Shown: positions 27,201 to 38,600 of the stretch, one piece after another
How the letters are laid out: every line of letters begins with the position of its first letter
Position numbering within the stretch: position 1 is the first letter of the stretch
NCBI RefSeq assembly: GCF_901933205.1
Contig: NC_044584.1
Location: 11,263,001-11,327,000, forward strand
Length of the DNA stretch: 64,000 nucleotides
From: Camarhynchus parvulus
Lineage: Eukaryota; Chordata; Aves; Passeriformes; Thraupidae
Reading direction: 5' to 3'
Notes under the pieces: model-generated
What the model was told of the DNA's origin: nothing
The model's input: only the letters and a program-made list of their open reading frames with translations
Database searches by the model: none
Made by a program: the position numbers and the translations under genes

Positions 27201-29500
27201 GTGTGGAAGGCTGAGAAATCAAAGATGTACAGCCCATAGCACTGTACCTGCACACAGGAAGACAATCTATGGGATCAGCCTCTGGTAAGCTCACCCTGCT
27301 TCTCAGAAAACACAGAAACAAGGAAATATTCCCAGCATTTTTCCCTTGGGTCTCACTGGAAGACTGTTTTCCCTAAAGCTAAGGTTCCAACCCAGCAATG
27401 ACTTTGTAAAGAGAGGAGCTGGACAGCAGAGCTCAGGAGAGCTGGAACAAGGAGGCAACACCCAGCAGGCTGGAATTCCCTTGGAAAGTAGCAGCTACAG
27501 CCTGGCCAGGCAGTGTCACTGACAGCAGGCAGTGCTGAACACTGCCAGCAGCATGTACAGGCAGTGATTCAGGGTTTCTGCTGCACTTCTAAAGGAAATA
27601 ACCTCTTGGTATAAGGATGGGTCAGGCTGTCTAATCAACCAGAGGTTAGGAAAGAGCAAAATGGGAAGAAAGGATGAACATACAGTGCCAATTATTTCTT
27701 TATCCTCATTTCAGAGTCTCTCCACCCCCACCTGAGTCTCTATCCCTTACAGCCTCTAGCTTTTTCCCCTCCAACACCATGCATCACTTTTATCACTCCT
27801 GCCATTTGGTTTCTTAAGTCTGCCTCATCTAATCAGTGAAAACTTTATCTGTCTCTCCCCAAAACAAAGTCTCAGGGAACTATTTTGGAAGAGATGCCAA
27901 GAGCATATCTTTGTGCTGACAGGCAAAGTCTGAGAAACTGCCTAATCATGGTCCTGATACCCTGTGTGACAGTCAATTCAATGCATTAACTGATACTTTA
28001 TGGCATTAAAGAGATAACATAAGTTTTTTAAAAAGCTCCTGATGCCTAATCTTCGGTGACATCTTTAACTCTGGCTGCCAAAACTTGTGCTTACTCATCC
28101 ATTGTTATTCCCTGTCCTGTGTTTTCTGAATGGGAAGTCAAAAAGCTGAACACATTTGAACCTAAATAAGCATTCACTGATATCAACAGCAGCAACAGCT
28201 ATACATCACTGACACGCTTTATATTTTAAGGGGAAATGAGTTTCTTGCACTGTATTTCAGCTGTTGCCCTTCCCAGGGAGAGGAAGCAGGATGGGAGTCA
28301 ATGGGGTCAGTGCTGGGCAGGCAGGAGCAGACACAGCAGGCAGATTGTGAAGAAAGTGCTCAAAGTGATTTTCCATAGAGGGACCAGCTTGAACCAAAGG
28401 TAGAAAAACTTACCTAAGCATATAATGACATATTATTAGTGTATAGTTATGGTATTATAGTGGGTAATAGGATAATGTATTTATAGAATAAATATAATAA
28501 CCACCTAAGCTTTAAGTAATACATTAGTAGTAACTAATGGAATTTCACACGGAGTTCTCTGAGTCAGCCCAAGGCTCTCTCTGGGTTAGTTTTGCTCCAA
28601 AATGAGGATGTCCATGGAATGGACAGAGCTCCAACTCTGTTCCAGGCTGCTGCTGCCCATCCCAGGACCCACTGCAGGCTGTGTGCCATTCCCAAAGGAG
28701 CCACAGCCAATCCCACCCCCTGCACCAGCACGAGGAACACAATTCCAGTAGCAGGCCAGCACCGCTCCACTCCAGTTTGCTCTTGATCATCATGGAGTGG
28801 GAACAATTGGGCAACAGTCATTTTTCCTGCAACAAAAGGATATTTTACATATGTTTCTCGTAACATCATAGCAAATTTTAATCAGTCATTATACAGTTAT
28901 AGCAACTTATTTTAATTAGTTACGATAATTAGTCTCAATTTTTCTGCATGTATTCTATTATCCCTTCCTATCCCAGCACTATTTTTCCTTCACTTTACAC
29001 TTGGGTTGTATTGCAGAAGTGGGACATGAAATATTTACAACCATAATACCCCCAGAAAGTATTCAAAACCTAGTTCCACTTGTGAAAGCTTTGATTAATA
29101 TTATATTTTAATAAAAATCTTGTAGGGACAAACCCTTTGGAGCAGCTCTTGCTGCAGCTCTTACTCATGCCCCTGTCAGCAGTGCCCACAGCCAGTTCTG
29201 TCAGTGCAGGCTGGCTTTGAGCAAAGCACGAGCTGACGGCAAACGCCTCCTAATGAGGGACAGGAGCAGCATAGAAGGCCAGAAATGGAAAGATGATAAA
29301 GCGAAGGATGGGAAGGAAAAATGCTCTCCTTCCCACTGCCAGGAGTTGCTGCAGGAGGGCTGATTACCCAGCCAGGGAGTGCCTGCAGGGATCCTGCAGG
29401 GATCCTCGGCTCCTGCCCCACCAGGCTCTGGCTCCACCAGGGCCAGGCCCCGCAGCCCTGGGCTCCAGAGGCGTGAGAGCAGCATGGTGCTAAGTTGGAA
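9271..29500. other. 20-kb intergenic spacer, no gene seen
   Basis: Both strands were read for protein families, splice-bounded exons, tRNA-like and SINE-like sequence; none was convincing. Longer open frames at 10469-11044 (minus), 26498-27067 (minus) and 21 kb (minus) give low-complexity, family-free translations. Some AT-rich, non-repetitive blocks (12.84-13.05 kb, 18.0-18.3 kb, 20.0-20.35 kb) are rich in homeobox, FOX or TALE-like words. They are candidates for conserved non-coding elements, but this cannot be decided without an alignment. Confidence 0.55.
12931..12945. promoter_or_regulatory. inverted pair of TALE-type TGACAG motifs
   Basis: CTGTCATTTTGACAG is a perfect inverted repeat of TGACAG, the core recognised by MEIS, PKNOX and TGIF homeodomain proteins. 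It sits in a non-repetitive block with several CpGs and TAAT-type words (12.84-13.05 kb). Function is inferred from motif shape only. Confidence 0.25.
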
Positions 29501-29506
29501 GACAAA

Positions 29507-29720
29507 CCAGAGGCGTGTGGAGAGCAGGCCCTGCACAGCTCTGGTGCTCCAGAGGCGTGTGGAGAGCAGGCCCAGCACAGCTCTGGTGCTCCAGAGGCGT
29601 GTGGAGAGCAGGCCCAGGACAGCCCTGGTGCTCCAGAGGCGTGTGGAGAGCAGGCCCAGGACAGCCCTGGTGCTCCAGAGGCGTGTGGAGAGCAGGCCCA
29701 GGCACTGGTGCTCCAGAGGC
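29507..29720. repeat. 42-bp minisatellite, about 5 copies
   Basis: Five head-to-tail units begin with CCAGAGGCGTGTGGAGAGCA. The last unit lacks about 10 bases near 29700. Units 1-2 carry CACAGCTCT and units 3-4 carry GACAGCCCT, so the array grew by doubling of neighbouring pairs. A diverged partial unit lies just upstream at 29464. The period is a multiple of three, so the array stays open as 14-residue repeats in several frames. No start, splice or homology evidence supports a protein. Confidence 0.92.
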
Positions 29721-29924
29721 TGACACCCGATACCCTGGGCGCAGGAGGGAGCAGCCCAAGCCCACCTTCAGCTGAAGCCGGGCAGAGGGTACCCCAGCTG
29801 GGGACAGCCCCGTGTGTCCAAATTTCTCCTCACAGAGAAAAGCAAGGCACAGTTCTTCCCAAGAATATTTCTGGGTTTCACGTTCTCTGAACCTCAGAGA
29901 AAGGAAAAACAATTCTTATAATTT

Positions 29925-30208
29925 GCTGTGCCTGTGTTTGTGCCAAAGTAGAATGCAATATGGAGATTGTTTACCCAGAGTGATGGTGTTTTGTTTCCTT
30001 GGCCTGTCAGGGCCTATCAGTGTCTGTGTGTCGGGACTGTCACTGACAGTCACGAGATTCTGTGCAGGGTGTGCAGAGCTGAGTGCTTGGCAGATTCAGT
30101 TTAGATGTGATGTAATATAGTACAGAATAATATAGTGTAATGAAGTAATTAATTAGCCTTCTGATAAGATGGAGTCAGATGCCCTCGTTTGGACAAAAAT
30201 ATCCACAA
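29925..30208 (+). mobile_element. LTR-like fragment, songbird endogenous retroviral type
   Basis: The block running from CAATATGGAGATTGTTTACC through GACTGTCACTGACAGTC (30035-30051) to an AT-rich stretch and AGCCTTCTGATAAGATGGAG matches my memory of a dispersed passerine LTR family. The AT-rich stretch resembles the decayed poly(A)-signal region of such an LTR. Ends are approximate (TG near 29925-29928, CA near 30204-30207). No target-site duplication, primer-binding site or coding region of a provirus is visible next to it, so it is best read as a solo or truncated LTR. Confidence 0.5.
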
Positions 30209-30480
30209 TACCCCGGGGCAGCTCAGCCCGGGTCCCTTGGGATACAGCGCTGGCCCCCGAGCGCTGCGCTGCCATCCTCGCTGCTGATTCAATGGTGCCA
30301 CCTAGAGCCACCAGCCCGGAGCGCGACAGCCCAGCTCCCCTGCCGAGGGATGCTTCACTTGCATCCTCTGGTCTACCCAGGCGGGCTGGGTGTAGCCCGG
30401 ATCTCTGAGGGGTCAGGGGCATCTCAGTAGAGATGAGAATCTCCAGAGGGCTCACCCGTGGAGGTTTCCATGTGACCAAC
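30209..30480. other. GC-rich block next to the LTR-like fragment
   Basis: The block has about a dozen CpGs (CCCCGGGG, GAGCGCTGCGCT, GGAGCGCGACAG) and stands out from AT-rich sequence on its left. It could be part of the same inserted element, a CpG island, or unrelated. No protein is recognisable in its open frames. Confidence 0.35.
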
Positions 30481-30686
30481 AGTCAGTGGCTCAGGTGACA
30501 GCAGCAGCAGACACATCAACAGTGATGCAGCTGCTCCAGGATTGCACCAACACCAGTCCTGGATGCATTAGCCAAGCTCCCAACAAAGCCTGCACAGAGC
30601 ATCAGGCAGGCAAGCAAGTCCCAAAAGCTTTGGTGCTTTGCAGGAGCAAGACCCTGTGCAGAGACCCACCCAGTTCCTGGGTTTCA

Positions 30687-30794
30687 CTGTGCAGGCAGAG
30701 GCCAAATCCCCAAAACTGGGAGGCAGAGTGGAACTTCAGCCCCACCAAGCCCAGAGCCATGGCCCACTGATGCTGCTGTAAGGGCAGGAGGGAA
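30687..30794 (+). repeat. duplicated cassette, copy 1
   Basis: The stretch starts at CTGTGCAGGCAGAGGCCAAA and ends at AGGGCAGGAGGGA. It matches 32556-32655 in the same orientation with small substitutions and indels. Similarity may extend some 25 bases upstream (CCCACC...CCTG). Either this is a local segmental duplication, or both copies belong to a dispersed family. Confidence 0.8.
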
Positions 30795-32555
30795 GAACCA
30801 TGTTCGCCTTGCTTCTCCTCAAAGCAGTGGTATGTGACAAAGGCTGCTTAGACACAAGACTGCTCAATACCCCACTCAGCAAGTATTTTCCTGTCACCTC
30901 TTTGTGCTATAAGCTGGAGCTTACAGGCTGAAGGCAGAAGAAAGGAGACTGGGTGCCTTGCTGAGTTTCTCACCTGCCACACATGAGTACCATAAACCCA
31001 TCAAAAGCTCCAGGGCTCTCTCTCCAGGACAATAACTCAGCCCAAGAAATTAAGATTAACAGAAATTTGTTTAAAGGGATACAGCATTGAAAATCTTTTT
31101 TTTTTTTTCTGAAATCAATAAGACTGCATCCACTGGAAAAATATTCATGTGAGAATAGAGCCAAAATTTCGTTACTATTCCAAAGCACAACCATGCATAC
31201 ACCAAGGGTAATTTCAACTAAATTAGGGTGAATTGATATCAGCATAATTTCCTCTACACAGAGGTGGGGATCAAATGTTACCATCAGCATTAATTAGGGG
31301 AACTAGTCATTCGCTTGTGCATTTATTCAAGGGTTCCCCTGGGTTTCTGAAGAATCAGCCTGGTCTGTGCTTTTCAGGGGTGCACATGACCTGAAAAGGA
31401 ATCACTTCATTTCATGGCCTTGAGATACAAAAGGGTAATTTTTGTTTTTGGCAAGAGAATGGAGTTGGGTCTGAAAGATGGGGTACTCATTTAAATCAAA
31501 GTCCTGCCAGCCAGCACAATGCTGCCAGCTCAAAGATCAATGCCCAAGCTGCTTTTTGAGTGCCTTAATAATTGGACTTGATCAATGCTTTGAGAGGCTC
31601 TTCATGGCTCACCCCATCTCACTGATGCTCCCTGGTGATGGGAGCCATGCAAGGGCTCGGTAGTGACATAATGAACTCCTGCAAAGTGAATTTGTTCAGT
31701 TCTTTGAATGTATTTTCCCATTTTCCCTATTGCCTTCCTTAGGCACTATTATTGTTCAACAGCAGTAAATTCATCACCAAGTGTAGGCAGACTGCAGGGA
31801 CGCAGGGCCAGGAGAAGCTGCCACGCAGGGAGCACGAGGAAGGTGTGTGAGCAGGTTGGAGTGTTTGTGCAGGTCTGCACAAACATCAGCCTGAGCAAGG
31901 CAGAAAACATCCCTGTGCTGCTGCTCCCAGCACCTCAACACCTGCCACAGCTGCTGCCTCTGCTTGCCACCTCTCCAGTGTCAATGCCACCTGATCCAGG
32001 ATCCTCCCAACACCTCCTTGGGGATAGAGAGGAAGGAACAGACCTGTCAATCCCACCTATGAAAGGACCAAGAGTTCTTCTGGAGACGAGTGGATGTAAG
32101 GGCCCAGATTGCCCCAGCTCCTCGTGACTATCAGCTCCTAACCCTGCCAGGCACAGGCTTCACCCAAATCACACACAACACATCTGGAGTCCTCCCCAGG
32201 CAGACACTGTCCTCTCCACCTTCCTGAGGGATCCTCTGGCTTCAGGCACTCCTGAGAGAGGCTGTACCAAAAGCAGCATGACCTCAGTGTGCAGGGGAAA
32301 GGAGTCTCCTTCTCTCCAAGCCAGGGCAAGGGAGCACATCACTGCAGGGGAGGCTGAAGGAGCGAGGACAGGAAGTCCACGTCCCCCTTCCTGGGCCAGA
32401 GCCAGCCTTACTGGCTGCAGGCAGAGCTAAGCTGTGTTAAACACAACATCATTCCTCAGGATGCAGCAGTTCAGTTACGCTCTTGAGGAGACATGTGCCA
32501 CTGAGACCAGGTGACACAGGTGGCACCCACTGTCCTCCCTGCTGGGGTTCAGTGG

Positions 32556-32655
32556 CTGTGCAGGCAGAGGCCAAAATCCCCAAAACCAGGAGGCAGAGTG
32601 GAACTGCAGCCTGAGCAAGGCCAGACCCACTGGCACTGCTGAAGGGCAGGAGGGA
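32556..32655 (+). repeat. duplicated cassette, copy 2
   Basis: This is the second copy of the cassette at 30687, about 1.87 kb downstream and on the same strand. Shared runs include CAGGCAGAGGCCAAA, AGGCAGAGTGGAACT and AAGGGCAGGAGGGA. It is about 7 bases shorter in the middle. No coding potential is shared between the copies. Confidence 0.8.
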
Positions 32656-35600
32656 TAATCACTGAAGGCAGGTGAAGCCTGTGCAGGTTGCTGTGGGAAA
32701 ATAAAACCTGCTCCAATTCAACGGGAGCACCGTGGGGGAAAGCGCAGGGAGCAGGGAAACCTCTGTTCCAGGCCTGCCTTCAGCTTTCGGTGGCACCGCA
32801 GCACCATCTGTTGGGAATGCATGGAATCCAGCCAGGCTGCCCAGGGCTGCTGGGTCCGGCACCGTGCCCTGCTCACATGGCCAGGGGTGCCCACAGTGTC
32901 CCCAGCGCCCTGGTTCACCCCTGTGGTTGTCAACCAGAGGCTGGTAAACGTGTGCCTCCCCCTCAGAAGGAAACCTGTTAAAACCCTATCAGATCTGACA
33001 TCCACCCCACACCAGGGTGCTGCTTCCTGCTGCTGGAGCTGGTGACTGCACCAACAGGAGGACACAGACCCCCGTGTCCCATTTCACTCCTCAGCAGGGC
33101 AGTGTGAAATGCAGCAGCCTCGTGAAGAAGAGATGTCAGAGAGGGGTCACCACATCCTGAGCCCGTGCCACAAGCTGCACAGACAGCATGGCTCATGGGA
33201 AATTGCTTAGCAGGGGATGACAGATTTGCTCTAGGGACAAAATTTAGCTCTTTGTGACCTTTTTGGACACAGTGCTGATCTTTACACTCGGAAAGGTTGA
33301 CACAGTTTGAAACAAAAAAGTACATCTGCATTACGGCTTTCTCATGGGAGATCTCTGATTTCTTGTCTGAAATTCAGTAGGATAGGCCAAGAGGCACAAA
33401 CCTCCGTTCTCCCTCCCTTCCCAGCAGCAGACACAGTGCCCTTGCAGCAGGGAAGCAGCTCTGATGCCAGAGCAAGAGTGTTACCTGTGGAAAAGGGGAG
33501 CACGCTGTAGTGGTCCTTGCATGCTGAGCAGAGTCCATGTTTGGATTTGGGCTGATCACATACTACCTGCCCAAACAGTTCTAAACTTCATTTTCACTGG
33601 GAAAAGCCCTTCTCAATGCCCTGTGCCAGCTTCAGGGATCTCAGAGCAGTGAATCCTGCCCTGGGGACTGAGCTCCCTCAGCTGAAGCGTTCACTCCACT
33701 GGGCATTCCTGCCATGTCCTCTCTGGGCTGTGCCCACACGCATCAAACCCGCCCCAGCACTGCCCCCTCCTACTGCTGCCGTGGCAGAGCTGCCCCTGCC
33801 CTGTGTCTTGCACCCGCTGAACACATTTCAGTTTGAAATGTGACAAACAGAAGCAGATTTCCAAGGCTGTGTCTGATGCCCTGTGCTGCTGTGTGCCTTG
33901 CTGTGCCCAGTGCCTGCAGGGGCATTGCCCCCTGGCTGCCATCCAGCACAGGGGCTGCAGCAGGGGCATTCCTGCTTCACCTGCTCCAAGTCAGCAGCCC
34001 CTGGGGATTCCTGGGCAGGCTTAAATGTACCAACCTGGGTACCCTCCTTCTGCTTCATTCCCAGCACCTGCAGGGACACAGGCTCCACTGCTACAGCCAG
34101 ATTCCTTCTCTGCCTTCATGCACTGCCTTCCTCCCCTGTATTTCCACTTTATGTAATTGGCCATGTCAAAAGAGCCCTTACATAACCACAGCCACCCCAG
34201 GCACATGTCTCAAAGCACATGCATGCCTCCCCTCCCTGTCAGTTGGGATCTTTTGCACATGGATGGATTCAGCCCTTCTCCAGGAACTACTAAAAATAAA
34301 GAAACCACACTGGCAAACATCAGGGACTCACAGAGCCTGGCATTACAGTTTTTCATGTCTCTCACAGACAGTGTCTGTACACTGGAACATAAAGACCTGG
34401 GCACAACACATGCCAGTGGGAAAAGAGTAACTTGCTTTACTGAGTCACCTTCTCTGCATTCAGGCAGAGAAAGTTTTCTTAATGAAAATGTTCTTTTTTA
34501 ATCTTTGCAAGTGTGCAAGCCATCCATACAGATCAAGGACTTGTACAGAGGCTAAAAACACTTTGGACAAAGTTATTTTAATCATCTAAGTGATTCCATT
34601 GATTTTCCTGGGCTACTTGCATATCTAAATTAATCTGAACATTTGCATAACTTCTGCCCAAAGGTTTACTGTCTAAAAGCATTGGCACAACTCCCCATGA
34701 GATCAGCTTTATCACTGGCACAGGGAATCACATTGACTGCTCACACAGATCATTTGCAGGGGCAGAGTATCACTTACAGATGAAACAGGCTGGTGCCTGT
34801 TGTGCAGCGGTGAACCAAGGGACACCTTTGGCACCCACTTCAGGGAAAGCCAGATCAGGGTCTAGATAACCATGGCATGATTTGTTTGCAGCCTCACTTC
34901 TCTCAGACAGCAAGACTTGGTAGTTTCTTTTTCTGTTCATCTCCCCACTCTACTACCACATCCCTTGTGTCCTAGCAGGTGGCTCTTCTCACCCCTGCCA
35001 TCAGGAACTGCAAAGCTGTTAACTCCACGCTAAAAGGAGATGGCATCTGATCACATCTGTTAAAATTATTTTGACCACATACAGCTTCCAGAATGCTGAA
35101 GGCAAACAGTTGTTTGTTCCTTTTTATATTCAGCATTTCATTTTACAAGGCTCATTGCAGCAGCCCTTCAATTCCCACATAGACTACTGAAGTGTTTTCT
35201 GGCCTGAAAATCTTCCTAATTTATGAGATGATATCAAAGCCTTGGACTTGGGAAGCTGTGCTGACATCAGTCCACCTAATGATGGTCTTTTTGGAAGGAT
35301 CACAGATTGTGTTAAGGTTATTGATGGTGATGGAGTCACTACACAGAGGCCAATCAGTAACATTTACTTACATGAATGACTTTTCCAGCCCAGCAATTCA
35401 GCTGGCACAGAAATGACAGCGTCTTTCTCCTGTTTGGATTTGGGTCGAGCTGGGCTTTGTCCAGACCTGGACATCAGCTCAGTGTCAGCCCCTGGGCAGA
35501 ACTCCCTCCCTGAGATTCCCAGCAGCGAGGCTGCGCTGCCTGGCAGGTCACACTGTATTTAGGTACTCAGCATTTAGAGAGAGGCAGGAGAGCAGGGAAC

Positions 35601-38600
35601 CTGGGGACAGAATGTGCACTCTTTTGCACTGAGATGCTTCATTTTGCTTTTTTTGGTTTTTTATTTCACTGTATTTATTTCCCACCTTCCTTTCCTTTCT
35701 CCTGTAATTGATGCCCCAGATCAAAACATTGGGATGCTTCATGGACCTCTCCTGAAACCAAAACCCTCTGGCTTAGGAGTCCTCCTCAGCAAGCTTTGTC
35801 AGCTCCCCCAGTTCCAGGGAAATAAAGCTGGATTGAGTCAACAGCACAGCTTGTGACAGCACAAAGCATCCATCTCTGGGGATAAACAAGTTATTTGCAT
35901 GCTTTTTCTCTCTTCACCATCGTGCTTTCCAGCCTCTGTAAATAGTAAAACAAAGCCATGCTTCATCCTGCTAGCCAGAGGCCTCCATCTTCTGAGGGTG
36001 CAATGGCAAACAACAGGCAAGTGAATTCTCTCTCAAATATAAACAAAACAATGATTCAACCCAGTTGTTTGGGGTTGTTTTGGTTTTTTTTTTCCACATG
36101 AGTGTACAAATTAAGCTGCCAGATTAAGAAAGTATAAATATTATGTGGGTACCTGTCTGTGTGCAGCACCTGGAGCTGTGTTTGCAGGAAGCTGGAGCTC
36201 TCCAGGAGTGGCACCTCTCTTCTGGCCAGGTCAGAGCTGGAAAACACTCACAGTGCCATGACAGCTGAGGGACTTGCTAACAAACACAGTGCTGCTTGCA
36301 TCCATGTTTGCAAAATCCAACACCTTAAATGCACTTTCAGGCTTCAATCTCTGGCTGTGGCAGCCCGGCTCCTGCCCCAGGGCACGGTCCCTGGTCCTGC
36401 CAGGGTCCTCCCAGTGCCAGCTGGGAGCCTTCAGGGCTGGGGTGTACAGCCAACAAATGCTGCCCTTCCAGGAATGCTGCAGAGACAGTGTGTGTGCACA
36501 CATCCCATTCAAACACAGAGTTTCTGCCTGGCCAGCACCTGTTTGGATATTGTTCCTTAAGGCCAAGACTTCATTAAACTCAACCATTAATATTTCTAAA
36601 ATTAAGTTTGTAATTTTCTGTCTGCTCAGTTCCTTCACTTTAGATCCTGAAGATAGAAAGGGCCTTTTATTCTTCCCTACTGCAATATTAACCCCAAGAA
36701 AGAGCAGAAACCAGAAGGAGCCTGGAGGAACGTGACCCTCGATGGCCTCAGAAACACCAAATGTCCTCCAAAGCCCCTTCCAACATCAGCCAGATCTGCA
36801 GCCTGAACCTGAATAAAATAAAATCCCTCTGTACCATGTAGGAGGAACATCAGCTGGCCAATGGGAGGGGGAGGAAAAGGGCCACATTTCTGCAGCTGTG
36901 TTGGATAGGTAGCTTTGCTAATGATAATTTAATCCATAGCCCCACTGGACTGGCTGTGTCTGGTGGCGCTGAGTGCTCCTTCAAAAGCTGCTGTCTCATT
37001 GCAGGCCTCAGACTCTGCAGTTTTCCTGCCGGCTGCAGTGAGCACAACCTGCCCTTCCACAGCTCCAGGGAAGGCAGAGGAAGGGCCCAAAGTTCTGCCC
37101 AAAAAACAGGAGGGAGCACACTTGGGCTGCTCCTGACAGCAGGGCAGTGGCTCCTATCAAAACATCCTGACAAATGAGTGTCCCTGCCCTTTCATTGCCT
37201 CTCAAAGCGTGACAGCAGTGGCATCCTGCACCAAGGAGAGGGGGTGAAAGGTGCAGATCTTTGGATTAGGAACACCTAAACCTCTCCCTCATGGTGAGCT
37301 CCATGAAGAAGATCAAAAGGCTTCTGACCTCAAAGCCAGGCATCGCCTGAAAGGGGGGGGAAAAAAGACATTTAACTTTCTAAACATATTCAAAGTCAAA
37401 CTACTGGTGGCAGAACATGCTGCTCTCTCCTGCCCTGTTTCAAGGCTTGGCTGTGAGTCAGTGGTGTTTGAGCTGCAGCCAGCTGTGCCTGTCCAAGTGG
37501 GTCCCTGGGGAGCCCCAAGCCTGGCTGCTTTCTGCCCAGGCTCTGCAGTGTCCTGATCTCTGTGACACAGCCTGCATGCTGCACACTGCAGCTCATGGCT
37601 GAGTCTCCCCAAAACACAGCACCTTCTCCCAGGCTGCCCAGCCCAGCTGGTGTGGCTCCCCCTCTCCTCCACAGGCAGCATTCCCAAGGGATGCCAAGGA
37701 AACCTCCTGGCTCCATAACACAAGAGCTTCACTCTCCTTCCTCAACAACCTCAGCCAAAAATGCTGTGCCCTGACCAAGCCCCAGCAGCAGCACCTGTGT
37801 CAGCCCCAAGCCATGGGCAGATGTTCATCATCCTAACACTGAAATACAAGAACAGAAACAGTCCCTGTGAACTCTGGGGCTGCTCCTGAGGGAAGGCACA
37901 TGAGCAGGATTGGCTCATCTCACTGTGATGGCCTTGTCACCAGAAACGTCACTGAGTCCAGACAGGCTTCAGGTGATGAAAACTGAAATGCAGCACAAGG
38001 ACTTTTGACCTTCAGTTCTCCTTTTGCTGAGATACATCACTGCATTCTCACAGCTTGAGCAGTCCCTTTGCTGGATCCATTCGTGACGTGTCATGTTCCT
38101 GTCCAAACTCCATTTTTCCTTCCTTCCAAAGCACTAAGATTTGCTTATGACTCAGCCTCAACAAAACACACAGCAAGGACCATCAAAATGTATGTGCAAT
38201 GCAGGGATAAAACTCACAGGCTACACTCTTCAGGCTAGAATCTCCACTGCCCTTGATTTCCCCTCAAAAAGAATATTAACTCACACTAGGTCTTGGTGCA
38301 AAGTAAATCTACCAGCAGAAGAGGAGTTTTAAAGGGAATCTATCTCCATGTGATAAATAAAGTGATAGATGGGGCTGCAGGGGCTGTGACAGCCCTGGCG
38401 AGCCCACGCTCTGTACAGGACTCGGAGCACAGAGCTCCCCAGCCACCCTCTGCCTGAGCAGAGATCCCACCAGCTCTGAGGAAATCACTTGCTGAGGAGT
38501 GTGGGTGGGAAGCAGAGAAGGAAGCCACGGGGATTTTTTCTAGTTTAGCATTCACAGATTTGAAAAGAGCATTCCAGGCAAAGCCTCGTTTATTCTCAAT

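Noticed and set aside
27500..27545. GGCAGTG...CACTGCC hairpin as a microRNA candidate
   Set aside because: The stem is only about 7 bp with a 5-base loop, too short for a microRNA precursor.
28420..28560. AT-rich tract with TATTATAGT words resembling an LTR poly(A) region
   Set aside because: No LTR ends, no flanking duplication and no other block of a known family could be matched.
33840..34430. 196-codon plus-strand frame rich in Leu, Cys and Ser
   Set aside because: Composition is typical of out-of-frame CT-rich DNA. Other frames of the same stretch are also open, and no homology is recognised.
36740..36790. Possible plus-strand CR1 end (CCCCTTCCAACATCAG)
   Set aside because: The match is too short and lacks the following ATTCTATGA repeats.
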